Origin: Victivallales bacterium
GTDB taxonomy: Bacteria > Verrucomicrobiota > Lentisphaeria > Oligosphaerales > Oligosphaeraceae
DNA: 10,119 bases
Assembly (NCBI GenBank): GCA_017538465.1
Contig: JAFYIW010000072.1
Location: 1 to 10,119 of the forward strand
Direction: 5' to 3'
In this document: piece by piece, positions 1 to 7,258 of the stretch
How the letters are laid out: the number at the start of each line of letters is the position of its first letter
Numbering within the stretch: the stretch's first letter is position 1
Program-made: the position numbers and the translations under genes
The notes under the pieces: generated by a model
Told to the model about the DNA's origin: nothing
The model's database searches: none
The model's input: the letters and a program-made list of their open reading frames with translations, nothing else

Positions 1-1
1 C

Positions 2-481
2 ACCACCACGCAATACGCCGATGCCGTGAACCGCGCGGCCGCCGAGATTCCCGGAGTATGCCTCGGCACCGACATCATGGTCGGCTTTCCTGGCGAGGAT
101 GACACGGCATTCCAGCGCAACTACGACTTCCTTTCCGCCCTTCCGCTGGGGCTGATGCACGTCTTCTGCTATTCGCCACGACCCGGCACCCCCGCCGCCA
201 CTTGGCCAGGCCGTCCTGCCCCGCAAGTCGCCCATGAGCGCGAGGTGCGCCTGCTGGAACTGGCTAAAACCAAAGCGGAGACCTTCGCACGGAGCCAGTT
301 GGGAACCACCGTTCAAGTGCTCATGGAAACCGGCCAGCCCGCCAACCACGGCTGGTCCGACAATTATCTCAAGGTCGTCCTCCCGCCCGACCTCGAAGTG
401 GACGTCAATACCTTCCACTCCTGTTCCCTGCGAGAACTCCTCCCTGGCGAGGACCGCGCCGTACAGGGGAAAGAGGAATGA
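2..481 (+). CDS. mtaB: tRNA t6A37 methylthiotransferase, MtaB type (3' part only)
   Basis: The gene is cut by the window start, and 159 codons of the C-terminal part are visible in the frame that begins at base 2. MtaB is a radical-SAM Fe-S enzyme that converts t6A to ms2t6A at position 37 of tRNAs reading ANN codons. The visible part starts with TTTQYADAV and then GTDIMVGFPGEDDTAFQ, the conserved late radical-SAM strand of this family. The run LPLGLMHVFCYSPRPGTPAA is characteristic of MtaB rather than MiaB or RimO. The end, with HGWSDNYLKVVLP, fits a C-terminal TRAM RNA-binding domain. The CxxxCxxC cluster would lie upstream of the window and cannot be checked. A GTG at base 26 is in frame but lies inside the conserved domain, so it is not the start. 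The next gene follows after 61 bp on the same strand, so co-transcription is plausible. Confidence 0.88.
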   Translation, partial: TTTQYADAVNRAAAEIPGVCLGTDIMVGFPGEDDTAFQRNYDFLSALPLGLMHVFCYSPRPGTPAATWPGRPAPQVAHEREVRLLELAKTKAETFARSQLGTTVQVLMETGQPANHGWSDNYLKVVLPPDLEVDVNTFHSCSLRELLPGEDRAVQGKEE

Positions 482-542
482 AAATGGCGGTTGTGCCCCT
501 GCGACGACATGCGCAGGAGAAATCTAGAAAAACAAATTACTT

Positions 543-1313
543 ATGCATACACTAAAAGAACTAACAAGATTTTTGGACTCGCTTTTCGCGGAATACCCGG
601 TTCAGGACTACTCCAACAACGGGCTGCAGGTCGAGGGCAATGCCGTCATCCGCAAGGCCGCCTTCGCCGTGGACGCCTGCCAGGAGACCTTCGAACGCGC
701 AGTACAACGCGGGGCGGACTTTCTTTTCTGCCACCACGGACTCAGCTGGGGAGGCGGCCTGCCCTACATCACGGGCATTCATGCCAATCGTCTCCGGACG
801 CTTCTGAACAATGGCATCTCCCTCTACGCTGTGCATTTGCCGCTGGATGCCCATCGGGCCGTCGGCAACAACGCGATGCTGGCTGACTTGGTCGGGCTCC
901 CCCCGGACCTCCGCCACCCCTTCGCAGAATATCACGGACTTCAAATCGGCTATTATGGCAATTATGCAACACCGACCACGTTGGAGGCCATTGTGAAGAA
1001 ATTAAATGAAGGTCTTCCCACGACTTGCCGCATTCTCGACAATCGCGACGGAAAACCCATCCGCTCCCTGGCCATCGTCTCCGGCGGCGGAGACAGCTCG
1101 CTGGAGGAGGCCGCCGCCCTCCCCGTCGATGCCTTCCTGACCGGCGAGATGCTCCACCAACGCTACCACACCGCCAAGGAACTGGGCATTTCAGTCATTA
1201 TTGCGGGGCACTATGCCACCGAGACCACCGGCCCCAAAGCGGTGATGAACGCCGTGCGGCTGAAATTCCCCGACTTGCCAGTAGAATGGCTGGATGTGCC
1301 AACCGGGATGTAA
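543..1313 (+). CDS. Nif3-like dinuclear metal center protein (GTP cyclohydrolase 1 type 2 homolog family)
   Basis: A 256-residue protein, close to the usual length of compact Nif3/YbgI proteins, which form hexameric rings with a two-metal site. The biological role of the family is unsettled; GTP cyclohydrolase activity is reported for some members. Signature motifs are present in order: DYSNNGLQVEG (residues 22-32), CHHGLSW (63-69), VHLPLDAH (97-104), AVGNN (106-110) and GHYATE (222-227). The expected metal ligands are all present: His64, His65, Asp102, His223 and Glu227. The ATG at 543 matches the start of the family alignment (a MHTLKELTRFLDSLF amphipathic helix). There is no good Shine-Dalgarno at the usual distance; the nearest AGGAGA (515-520) is 22 nt upstream. 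It lies 61 bp behind mtaB on the same strand and is followed by a long structured intergenic region. Confidence 0.93.
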   Translation: MHTLKELTRFLDSLFAEYPVQDYSNNGLQVEGNAVIRKAAFAVDACQETFERAVQRGADFLFCHHGLSWGGGLPYITGIHANRLRTLLNNGISLYAVHLPLDAHRAVGNNAMLADLVGLPPDLRHPFAEYHGLQIGYYGNYATPTTLEAIVKKLNEGLPTTCRILDNRDGKPIRSLAIVSGGGDSSLEEAAALPVDAFLTGEMLHQRYHTAKELGISVIIAGHYATETTGPKAVMNAVRLKFPDLPVEWLDVPTGM

Positions 1314-1319
1314 GAAGAC

Positions 1320-1337
1320 CCCGGCTTGGCAGCCGGG
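1320..1337 (+). terminator. Hairpin just after the Nif3 gene; possible weak terminator
   Basis: A 7-bp perfect GC-rich stem (CCCGGCT at 1320-1326 with AGCCGGG at 1331-1337) and a 4-nt loop begin 6 nt after the stop codon. No T tract follows, so it is not a classical intrinsic terminator; it may protect the 3' end or be a Rho-assisted site. A second overlapping hairpin (GGACG 1336-1340 with CGTCC 1348-1352) could compete with it. From 1353 to 1423 I see nothing convincing. Confidence 0.3.
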
Positions 1338-1423
1338 ACGCACATCTCGTCCAATACGCCGTCGAAATCCGATGTCGGGGGATCGTTCCGGCACCAATCG
1401 ATAGCCGCCCCGTCTTGCCGTAA

Positions 1424-1653
1424 GGCTGTGTTCCCCGAGAGGGTACCTGACTGCGGCAATTCTGGCGCCTGTTTTCGTCTTCAGCCAGGATGTTGTGGCG
1501 CCCTTTTCGGGCGCAGAGGTATTGTTGGCCTTCCCCGCCAGCTGCGTGCCCTTACGGGCACTTGCAGGCGGTTACGCATAGTTGCGCACTCCGTGCGCTT
1601 GCCGCTTCGCGGCTGAAATGCCTTGATTAGGCACCCTCACGGGGAACACAGCC
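1424..1653. other. 230-nt hairpin-rich element bounded by 21-nt terminal inverted repeats
   Basis: The arms 1424-1444 and 1633-1653 are reverse complements at 20 of 21 positions (the only mismatch is 1438 against 1639). The stem can continue inward after one mismatch with CCT (1446-1448) against AGG (1629-1631), a G-U pair and an A-U pair. Inside are several tight hairpins: GCGCCC/GGGCGC (1498-1514); a compound stem at 1535-1571 capped by GTGCCC/GGGCAC (1546-1561, loop TTAC) and lengthened by CTGC/GCAG and CCGC/GCGG; GCGCAC/GTGCGC (1584-1598); GCCGC/GCGGC (1601-1613); and TGCCT/AGGCA (1619-1633, competing with the end of the basal stem). CTGGC/GCCAG (1462-1488) may form another. No coding potential is evident. 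It could be a structured noncoding RNA or a small non-autonomous palindromic mobile element; the sequence alone does not decide. I recognise no known RNA family in it. Either strand would fold. Confidence 0.6.
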
Positions 1654-1672
1654 AAGAGAAAAGGTAAAAGAT

Positions 1673-1714
1673 CAGGTCCCAGGCCTCAGGTCCCAGGTCT
1701 CATGCCTCAGGTCC
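1673..1714. repeat. Heptanucleotide tandem repeat, consensus CAGGTCC (6 units)
   Basis: Six consecutive 7-bp units: CAGGTCC (1673), CAGGCCT (1680), CAGGTCC (1687), CAGGTCT (1694), CATGCCT (1701), CAGGTCC (1708). Three are identical and the others differ at one or two positions. The array starts 20 bp past the right arm of the hairpin-rich element. Two A-rich heptads in the same register (AAAAGGT at 1659, AAAAGAT at 1666) precede it. It resembles the short tandem heptamer repeats found between genes in some bacterial genomes. Its function is unknown. Confidence 0.75.
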
Positions 1715-1735
1715 CGTCTGTCCCGGGTGCCAAGT

Positions 1736-1770
1736 AAACTTTACCCTTTACCCTTTCAACTTTAGACTTT
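1736..1770. repeat. Second heptanucleotide repeat, pattern NNNCTTT (5 units), entering the aminotransferase 3' end
   Basis: Five 7-bp units, each ending in CTTT: AAACTTT (1736), ACCCTTT (1743), ACCCTTT (1750), CAACTTT (1757), AGACTTT (1764). The last two units cover the stop codon (1762-1764) and the final codons of the aminotransferase on the minus strand, where the pattern reads AAAGNNN. The start lies exactly 63 bp (nine heptads) after the start of the CAGGTCC array, so both arrays share one register across three intervening non-matching heptads. Confidence 0.65.
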
Positions 1771-2982
1771 CTTCGCCGCGGCGATGAAGCTGTCGCGGGA
1801 ACGCTCGATGACGGCCTTGTCCACGCAGATGGCGATGCGGAAGTATCCGGCATAGCCGAAGCCGGAGCCGGGGACGGCGAGGATGCGCTCGTCGGCGAGC
1901 TTTTTCACGAAAGCCACGTCGTCCATGCCGTGCGGGGCCTTGGGGAAGAAATAGAAGGTCCCGGCGGGCATCTGGAATTCGATGCCGGCCTCGGTGAGGA
2001 TGTCGGCCATGATGCGCCGGCGCTCGGCGTAGATGGCGAGCTGGTCGCTCTGGAGCTTGAGGGCGAGCGAGATGTCGGCAAGTCCGCCGATGATGAGCTT
2101 CTGGCCGATGCAGGGCGAGTTCACGTAGCCGAGGATGCGGTTGGTGAGGATGAGCCCGGAGACCAGCTCTGTCGCCGCCTCGTTGCCCATGGCGGGGTTC
2201 ACGGCGATGTAGCCGATGCGCTCGCCGGCGAGTCCGAGGTTCTTGGAGAAGGAGGAGCAGACCACGGAGTATTCGTAGCGCGGAAGCACGGAGGGCACGG
2301 TGGCGCCGTCGTAGGCCAGGAAGCGGTACGGCTCGTCCGCGATCAGCAGAATGGGCCGACCGTACTTCTGGCTGGCCTTGCGGAGGATGGCGGCCAATGC
2401 GTCGATTTCATCGGCGGTATAGACCACGCCGGCGGGGTTGTTCGGGGAGTTGATGAGCAAGGCGCGGGTCTTTTCGTTGATGGCCTCCGCGATGCCCTCG
2501 ATGTTCAGCTTGAAGGTGCCGGGCGCGGACTTGACGGGCTTGAGCACGCCGCCGTAATTTCCGACATACGAGCCGTATTCCACGAAATAGGGCGAGGGGC
2601 AGATGACCTCTTCGCCGGGCATCAGAATGGCCCGGAAGATGCAGTTGAGGCCGCCGGCCGCGCCGACGGTGATGATGATGTTCGAGGCGGTCATCGGCGC
2701 GCCCTGTTCGGCCTCGGTCCATTTCGCCAGCGCCTCGCGGGCGGCGGGGTAGCCGGCGTTGGGCATGTAGCCCAGTCCGGCGGGGACGTCCACCTGGTCG
2801 GCCAGGCCACGCAGGGTGTCGATGACGGTGGCGGGCGGGTTGAGGTCCGGGCTGCCGAGGCTGAAGTCATAGACATTCTCGGCGCCGAATTGCTTTTTCA
2901 TCTCGATGCCCGCCTCGAACATGCGACGAATCCACGAGGAGCCCTTCTGGGCATTCAGAATTTGGTCGGAAACCAGTTGCAT
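1762..2982 (-). CDS. PLP-dependent aminotransferase, class I/II (fold type I)
   Basis: A 406-residue protein of normal length for aspartate-aminotransferase-like enzymes, which move an amino group between an amino acid and a 2-oxo acid through pyridoxal phosphate. Landmarks in order: SLGSPDLNPP (41-50), GYMPNAGYPAAREAL (71-85), TVGAAGGLN near the cofactor phosphate (105-113), NSPNNPAG (178-185, with Asn182 expected to contact PLP), IADEPY (214-219, Asp216 facing the pyridine nitrogen), SSFSKNLGLAGERIGYI with the Schiff-base Lys247, and GYFRIAI with substrate-carboxylate Arg382. All key residues are present, so it should be active, but the substrate cannot be read from sequence. The ATG is 6 bp after the stop of the upstream membrane-protein gene, which strongly suggests one transcript and possibly translational coupling; no clear Shine-Dalgarno is seen. 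The 3' end overlaps a heptad repeat. Confidence 0.92.
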   Translation of the reverse strand: MQLVSDQILNAQKGSSWIRRMFEAGIEMKKQFGAENVYDFSLGSPDLNPPATVIDTLRGLADQVDVPAGLGYMPNAGYPAAREALAKWTEAEQGAPMTASNIIITVGAAGGLNCIFRAILMPGEEVICPSPYFVEYGSYVGNYGGVLKPVKSAPGTFKLNIEGIAEAINEKTRALLINSPNNPAGVVYTADEIDALAAILRKASQKYGRPILLIADEPYRFLAYDGATVPSVLPRYEYSVVCSSFSKNLGLAGERIGYIAVNPAMGNEAATELVSGLILTNRILGYVNSPCIGQKLIIGGLADISLALKLQSDQLAIYAERRRIMADILTEAGIEFQMPAGTFYFFPKAPHGMDDVAFVKKLADERILAVPGSGFGYAGYFRIAICVDKAVIERSRDSFIAAAKKV

Positions 2983-2988
2983 TGCAGT

Positions 2989-4602
2989 TTATGGGTTGGT
3001 TGGAATTTGGAGAGGAAGAAATTGGTTTAGCCTCAGCGCGAAATCCGCATTGCGGCGGTAAATCAAAGGGTAGTTCTGGCCGCGCATGAACGGCGGCTCC
3101 GCGCCGGTCGCGGCCTCCTGAAGCATCAGCGGGGCAATCTGCGCGAGGAACCGCGAACGTTCCTCACGCAACAGGCTGGCGTGGGATTCCAAAAGCACGA
3201 TGGTGTTGTCCACCTGCTGCAGGCTCAGGCGCGGGCTTTCCAGACTGTTGCGGTGCTGCCTGAGAAACCCGACGATGTTGTCCAGGTCCTCCGCGTCGTC
3301 GCGGATGAGCGCGTCATTGGCGGCGACCTCGAAGACCTTCGGGTTCACGCGGCCGTCGCGCGCAATCAGCGTGCGCCAGAAGGTCTGGGTGTCGTGCCAG
3401 ACATCCAGGTTCAGCTGCGTGGCCAGCATCATCAAGGCAATGAGCAGGACGGCTCCCAATCGGGTGTGGCGGTTCTCCGGAATGATGAGCGCCAGACCTA
3501 CGACCGCCACGGCGGAGACGAGGTAGTTGTAGCGGTCGCAGTAGTCGAAGTTGGTGTACACCCACATCCCGAGCACCGGGAGCATCGTCCCGCCCAGGAT
3601 GAGCGCGCCGCCCAGCAGGCTCTGCCAGGCGATGTGGCGGATGGCAAGCGCATACCAGAGCAAGACACCCAGGAGAAGCACGCCAATTAGGTAAAGTGCC
3701 CAGTATTCCTTGAATCCCGTGATGTTCGGGTAGATGGGATTCACGCCGAAGTTCGGCAGGACGGCGGTGACGGGATACCAGAGGAGGTTGTGCAGCGGCA
3801 CCGCAGGCGACCACGAGAAGGCGCCGGGGTTGGTCTTGGTAGTCACGTAGGCAGACCAGGCGGTCGCGGCCAGAGCACAGCCCACCGGGATGAGCAGGAG
3901 CAGCCACTCCCTTGTCCGCGCATTTTTGCGCGGGTTAAAAGCCAGCGCATAGACCACGAAAATGCCCGTCAATGGCGCGGCGGCGGGCTTGGCGAAGATG
4001 GCCAGGGCCGCCAGGATTCCGCAGATTATTGCATAATATACTTGTTTCCAAGTAGTTATACAATCAAGCTCGAAGAGGAACATCAAAAACGCCGCGAAGG
4101 CGAAGAGACCGCATTGGACATCCTTGCGTTCGGTGATCCAGACCACGGACTCGCTCTTCTGGGGATTCACGCTCCAGAGCAGCGCGGCGAGGAATGCCCA
4201 GGTCGGCGAGAGCCTGAGTTTGCGGGCAATCCAGTAGAGGAGGGCCGCGCATGCCAGATGCAGGGCGAGGTTGTGGAGATGGTAGGGAAGGGGGCTTTGG
4301 TGTCCGAAGAGCGCGTTGTCCGCCATCAGCGAGTACATCGGCAGTGGCGTGTAGAGGTCCTGAAAGGGCTGGGTGGCGTAGTGCCGGAGATTCTCGAAAG
4401 TCCAGTCCAGTCGTGGGTTTTCGAGGATGAAGACCCCGTCGTCCCAGTGGTCGAGGAAGTCATAGTTCACTGTCCGGCAGAAATTGACCGCAGTAATGGC
4501 CAGTAGCATCGCCACCAGGATGGCGTTCCCTCGCCGTGCCCGCCAGGCTTGCTGGCATGGCGCTGTGGCATCGGATTGGCTGTCGGCAGAGAGCATGACC
4601 AC
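2989..4602 (-). CDS. Multi-pass membrane protein, GT-C / TMTC-like glycosyltransferase family
   Basis: 537 residues with roughly ten hydrophobic segments (first about 27-42, then blocks from about 108 to 415) and a mostly soluble helical tail of about 120 residues. The first extracytoplasmic loop carries LDHWDDGVFILENPRL (50-65), with paired acids Asp54-Asp55 as in GT-C enzymes that use polyprenyl-phosphate sugars. Later come PYHLHNLALHLACAALLYWIARKL and WSVNPQKSESVVWITERKDV (143-162), close to the HPVHVESVAWVAGRKD pattern of TMTC-type proteins. A WHDTQTFWRTLIARDG stretch marks where TPRs start in that family, but here the tail is short and lacks recognisable repeats. The likely role is protein or glycan glycosylation at the membrane; donor and acceptor are unknown. 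The start is uncertain: GTG at 4602 has a GGGA about 9 nt upstream, while ATG at 4596 is the next in-frame choice. It leads an operon with the aminotransferase. Confidence 0.72.
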   Translation of the reverse strand: MVMLSADSQSDATAPCQQAWRARRGNAILVAMLLAITAVNFCRTVNYDFLDHWDDGVFILENPRLDWTFENLRHYATQPFQDLYTPLPMYSLMADNALFGHQSPLPYHLHNLALHLACAALLYWIARKLRLSPTWAFLAALLWSVNPQKSESVVWITERKDVQCGLFAFAAFLMFLFELDCITTWKQVYYAIICGILAALAIFAKPAAAPLTGIFVVYALAFNPRKNARTREWLLLLIPVGCALAATAWSAYVTTKTNPGAFSWSPAVPLHNLLWYPVTAVLPNFGVNPIYPNITGFKEYWALYLIGVLLLGVLLWYALAIRHIAWQSLLGGALILGGTMLPVLGMWVYTNFDYCDRYNYLVSAVAVVGLALIIPENRHTRLGAVLLIALMMLATQLNLDVWHDTQTFWRTLIARDGRVNPKVFEVAANDALIRDDAEDLDNIVGFLRQHRNSLESPRLSLQQVDNTIVLLESHASLLREERSRFLAQIAPLMLQEAATGAEPPFMRGQNYPLIYRRNADFALRLNQFLPLQIPTNP

Positions 4603-4758
4603 ATACTTTAATCCCTAAACCCAAAACACTACCCCTGCTATGACAATTTTCAGGTTATTCTGATATGCGCCGCGATGGTCGCAAATCGCAAAAACAGGCT
4701 GTATATTGTGTCATCGAGTAGCAAGTTTGATTTGTTCAGGACCAACGGAGGCGTAATG
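4603..4758. promoter_or_regulatory. Divergent intergenic region between the membrane protein and glycosidase genes
   Basis: This 156-bp spacer must hold the promoters of both flanking genes, since they are transcribed away from each other. On the plus strand the best -10 candidate is TATATT at 4702-4707, about 50 bp before the glycosidase start, with only a weak -35 (TCGCAA) at 17 bp. On the minus strand a TTGTCA (reverse complement of 4633-4638) resembles a -35 box but has no matching -10. A short palindrome GCGA-TGG-TCGC (4672-4682) lies upstream of the candidate plus-strand promoter and could bind a regulator. The GGAGG at 4747-4751 is the ribosome binding site of the glycosidase gene. Only the general regulatory role is well supported. 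Confidence 0.4.
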
Positions 4759-7236
4759 ATGAAGAGTCGTCTGCAGCGAATTTTAGGTATTGCCATTGTT
4801 TTCTCAATGGCCGTGATATGCTTTGCGCAAGCCCAGTCGTCGCAAACGCCGCTGGTTTGCACGGATGCCCCCGGGAATGTCTTTTTCCAGGGCGAGCCGG
4901 CGGTCCTTCAAACGGATGCCGCCGTGCCGGGGCTGCGCTACACGCTGCTGGACTGGCACGGGAATGCGCTCTCCGAGGGCGAATGGCCCCAGGGGGGAGG
5001 CGCTCCGCTGGAGTTTGCTGGCCTGCCCAACGGATACTATGTCGTGCGGCTAATGGCCCCCGGGGTAGAGTCGTCATTCAATTTCACCATCATTACCCGA
5101 AGCACGCCCCCGCCCCACCCCGGCGACTCCTTCTACGGGGTGGACTCCGCGCAGAGCTGGCTGGCGGTGCCGGGGAGTTTCCAATGCCGCTGGTATGACG
5201 GCGATGGCTTCCGGGTGGTCTCCGACCTGCTGGCGTGGGCCGGCGTCCCGAATGTGCGCGAGCGGCTTGCCTGGGGAGTCGTGAATCCCTCGCCTGGCGA
5301 ATTCCAGTACGGAGTTTATCAACGGAACGCCGAGCTGCTCCAGCAGAGAGGCATTCTGGTTTCCGGGATGTTCCATGACGCGCCAAAATGGACGGACAAC
5401 GAGCAGAGCGTCCCAAAGAATCTGCTGGGCGTCTTCCAGGGATGCCGGAGCCTCGCGCGGGACTTCGGCGGCCGGATGGGCGACTGGGAGTTCTGGAACG
5501 AGGAGGACATCGGCTTCGCCAAGGTGCCCGTCTGGGACTATGCCGCCGCGCTGAAGGCCGCGTCATTGGGCTTCCGGGCGGGGCGTCCGGACATCATCGT
5601 CGCCCCGGGCGCCACCTGTGCGGGCGTGAACACCCTTTACCACCAGACGATGTATCGCAACGACATCGCCAAATACACGGATGTCATGAACTATCACACC
5701 TATGCGGCGCCGGCCGAATACGCCGTCGTCGATGCGGAATTGCGGGAGTTCTGCGCCGCCAACGGCATGCCGGGACGGGCGGTCTGGATCACCGAATGCG
5801 GCACGCAGCTGGAGGGACATTCCACCCAGGATGGCGTGATGGCGGGATTCAAGGCCCACTCGCCGCAGCAGGAGATGCTCCATGCGGAGTTCTACCCGAA
5901 GTCGCAGCTGTATCACCAGATGCAGGGCATCGCGCGGAATTTCTTCTTCGTCTTCCCCCCCTACAATGAGGCCGAAGGACGCAAGGACTGGGGGGTGATG
6001 CGCCGGGACGGCTCGGTGAAGCCCGCCTACGCCGCGATGGCCACGATGCTTGCCCAGATTGGCGACGCCAGACTGCTGGGGGAAATCAAGCCGGGCGCTG
6101 GCCTGAAGGCGTTCCTGCTGGAGAAGCCGGACCATTCGCAGGTGCTGGTGTTCTGGCAGCTCTCCAGTGTGGACTCGCAGCCGGACCCGGCCGCCCCGAA
6201 GGCCTTTGACCTGCCTCTGGAAGACGGCGCCTATACGCTGGTCGATATGCTGGGGACGCCTACCCCGATGGAGGCGACGGGCGGCACGGCGCAGCTTGTC
6301 GCCACGCGCTATCCCGCCTATCTTGCCGGCATTCGCGGGCTGTCGCCGGATGTCCCGGCAATCCCGCCCGGCATGGTTGACCGCCATGCGAATGCCAGCG
6401 GTGACGAGGACCTCGCGGTCATCTTCCGGGCCGAACTCGCGCCGGAGGATTTCACCATCGCCAGCCAGAAGAGCGTTGCGGAGATGTCCCGGTCGGAAGG
6501 AAAGCTCAAGGTCATCATCTGGAATCTGGACGACATTTCCAAGACCGGCGTCATCCATGTCGAGGGCGGCAGGCTGACCGGCCTGCCCTCGGAGATCACC
6601 CTCCCGCCACTCTCCAAAACCGAATTTGACGCGGTGTATTATCCCGCCCTGCCAGAGGACGACTTCCTCGGTCATCTCGTCCTTTACGGAATCTTCAATG
6701 ACAGGCGAACCACCCGGCTGGACATTCCGGTGAAGCTGCTCGAGCGCTTTTTGGCGAATTGCCGTCAGACGCGCCTGGACTCGTGGCTCCGGCCCTCGGC
6801 ATGGGAGCGAAACACCTCGGCCTCCACCTACGAGTGCGCTTTTGACGAAACGGAAAAGGCGCTGCGCTTCAGTGTCGCCTGGAACGACCCTGTGGACCGG
6901 TGGTTCTACCCGGTCCATCAACTCAAGGGCGCCGCCGAGGACTTCAAGGATGCGCGCGGAATCCAGTTCGAGGTCAAGTCGCTGCAGGACAAGGTGGAGA
7001 ACGATTTTGCCTGCGCGTATGTGATGGTCGGCTTTGATCAGCCGGGAGTGCCGCAGACCCGCGTGGTGAATTTCGCCTACGATTCGCCGTTGACCAGCTG
7101 GGAGGTGCGCCGGGTGATGTTCGACCAGAGCATCCCTCCGGACGCCACCGTCAAGTTCGTGCGCATCGGATGCAATCCCAGGGGAACGCGCCTGACCTAC
7201 TGGATCCGGAATATTACGCTGTTCTCGGCCAGGTAG
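4759..7236 (+). CDS. Secreted multidomain glycoside hydrolase-like protein (clan GH-A type)
   Basis: An 825-residue exported protein. The start is placed at ATG 4759 because GGAGG at 4747-4751 is 7 nt upstream and a clean signal peptide follows (MKSRLQRILGIAIVFSMAVI, probable cleavage after AQA near residue 25); ATG 4756 is also possible. Residues about 30-110 look like a beta-rich domain ending in LPNGYYVVRLMAPG. A (beta/alpha)8-type catalytic region spans about 122-430: YGVDSAQSWLA, NVRERLAWGVVNPSPGEFQY, WEFWNEED with probable acid/base Glu248, YHTYAAPAEY, WITECGTQ with probable nucleophile Glu346, and DWGVMRRDGSVKPAYAAM at its end. The spacing and NE/TEC motifs fit retaining GH-A enzymes, nearest in feel to GH39/GH5-like beta-glycosidases, but I cannot assign a family or substrate. 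Beta-sandwich-like regions follow, the last at about 673-825, probably carbohydrate-binding or structural. It converges on the tRNA gene. Confidence 0.78.
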   Translation: MKSRLQRILGIAIVFSMAVICFAQAQSSQTPLVCTDAPGNVFFQGEPAVLQTDAAVPGLRYTLLDWHGNALSEGEWPQGGGAPLEFAGLPNGYYVVRLMAPGVESSFNFTIITRSTPPPHPGDSFYGVDSAQSWLAVPGSFQCRWYDGDGFRVVSDLLAWAGVPNVRERLAWGVVNPSPGEFQYGVYQRNAELLQQRGILVSGMFHDAPKWTDNEQSVPKNLLGVFQGCRSLARDFGGRMGDWEFWNEEDIGFAKVPVWDYAAALKAASLGFRAGRPDIIVAPGATCAGVNTLYHQTMYRNDIAKYTDVMNYHTYAAPAEYAVVDAELREFCAANGMPGRAVWITECGTQLEGHSTQDGVMAGFKAHSPQQEMLHAEFYPKSQLYHQMQGIARNFFFVFPPYNEAEGRKDWGVMRRDGSVKPAYAAMATMLAQIGDARLLGEIKPGAGLKAFLLEKPDHSQVLVFWQLSSVDSQPDPAAPKAFDLPLEDGAYTLVDMLGTPTPMEATGGTAQLVATRYPAYLAGIRGLSPDVPAIPPGMVDRHANASGDEDLAVIFRAELAPEDFTIASQKSVAEMSRSEGKLKVIIWNLDDISKTGVIHVEGGRLTGLPSEITLPPLSKTEFDAVYYPALPEDDFLGHLVLYGIFNDRRTTRLDIPVKLLERFLANCRQTRLDSWLRPSAWERNTSASTYECAFDETEKALRFSVAWNDPVDRWFYPVHQLKGAAEDFKDARGIQFEVKSLQDKVENDFACAYVMVGFDQPGVPQTRVVNFAYDSPLTSWEVRRVMFDQSIPPDATVKFVRIGCNPRGTRLTYWIRNITLFSAR

Positions 7237-7258
7237 CGGCGAGGCGGTTTAAAATAGC

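Noticed and set aside
26..28. GTG as the start of the first gene
   Set aside because: The frame stays open to base 2 and the upstream residues (TTTQYADAV) continue the MtaB alignment, so the gene is truncated by the window edge.
1326..1616. 96-codon open frame on the plus strand over the hairpin-rich element
   Set aside because: It has no recognisable motif or ribosome binding site, it crosses several inverted repeats, and its composition (Arg/Cys/Gly rich) is what translated GC-rich hairpins give.
1424..1653. Retron, group II intron or guide-RNA reading of the structured element
   Set aside because: No reverse transcriptase, maturase or TnpB/IscB-like gene lies in the window, and I do not see the conserved boundary or domain sequences of those elements.
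1673..1770. CRISPR-like array
   Set aside because: The repeats are contiguous 7-bp units with no spacers of uniform length and no cas genes nearby.
1930..3030. 366-codon open frame antisense to the aminotransferase
   Set aside because: The opposite strand holds a complete enzyme with every catalytic residue. The long antisense frame is a by-product of high GC at third codon positions; its translation is low-complexity and Gly/Val/Asp rich.
4675..4758. Longer N-terminus for the glycosidase-like protein, starting at the ATG at 4675
   Set aside because: It would put 28 extra residues before a complete signal peptide and ignore the GGAGG ribosome binding site placed just ahead of 4756/4759.
5563..6921. 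452-codon open frame antisense to the glycosidase-like gene
   Set aside because: It is a GC-driven shadow. The translation is rich in Arg, Gly and His without domain motifs, while the sense strand has a signal peptide and catalytic motifs.
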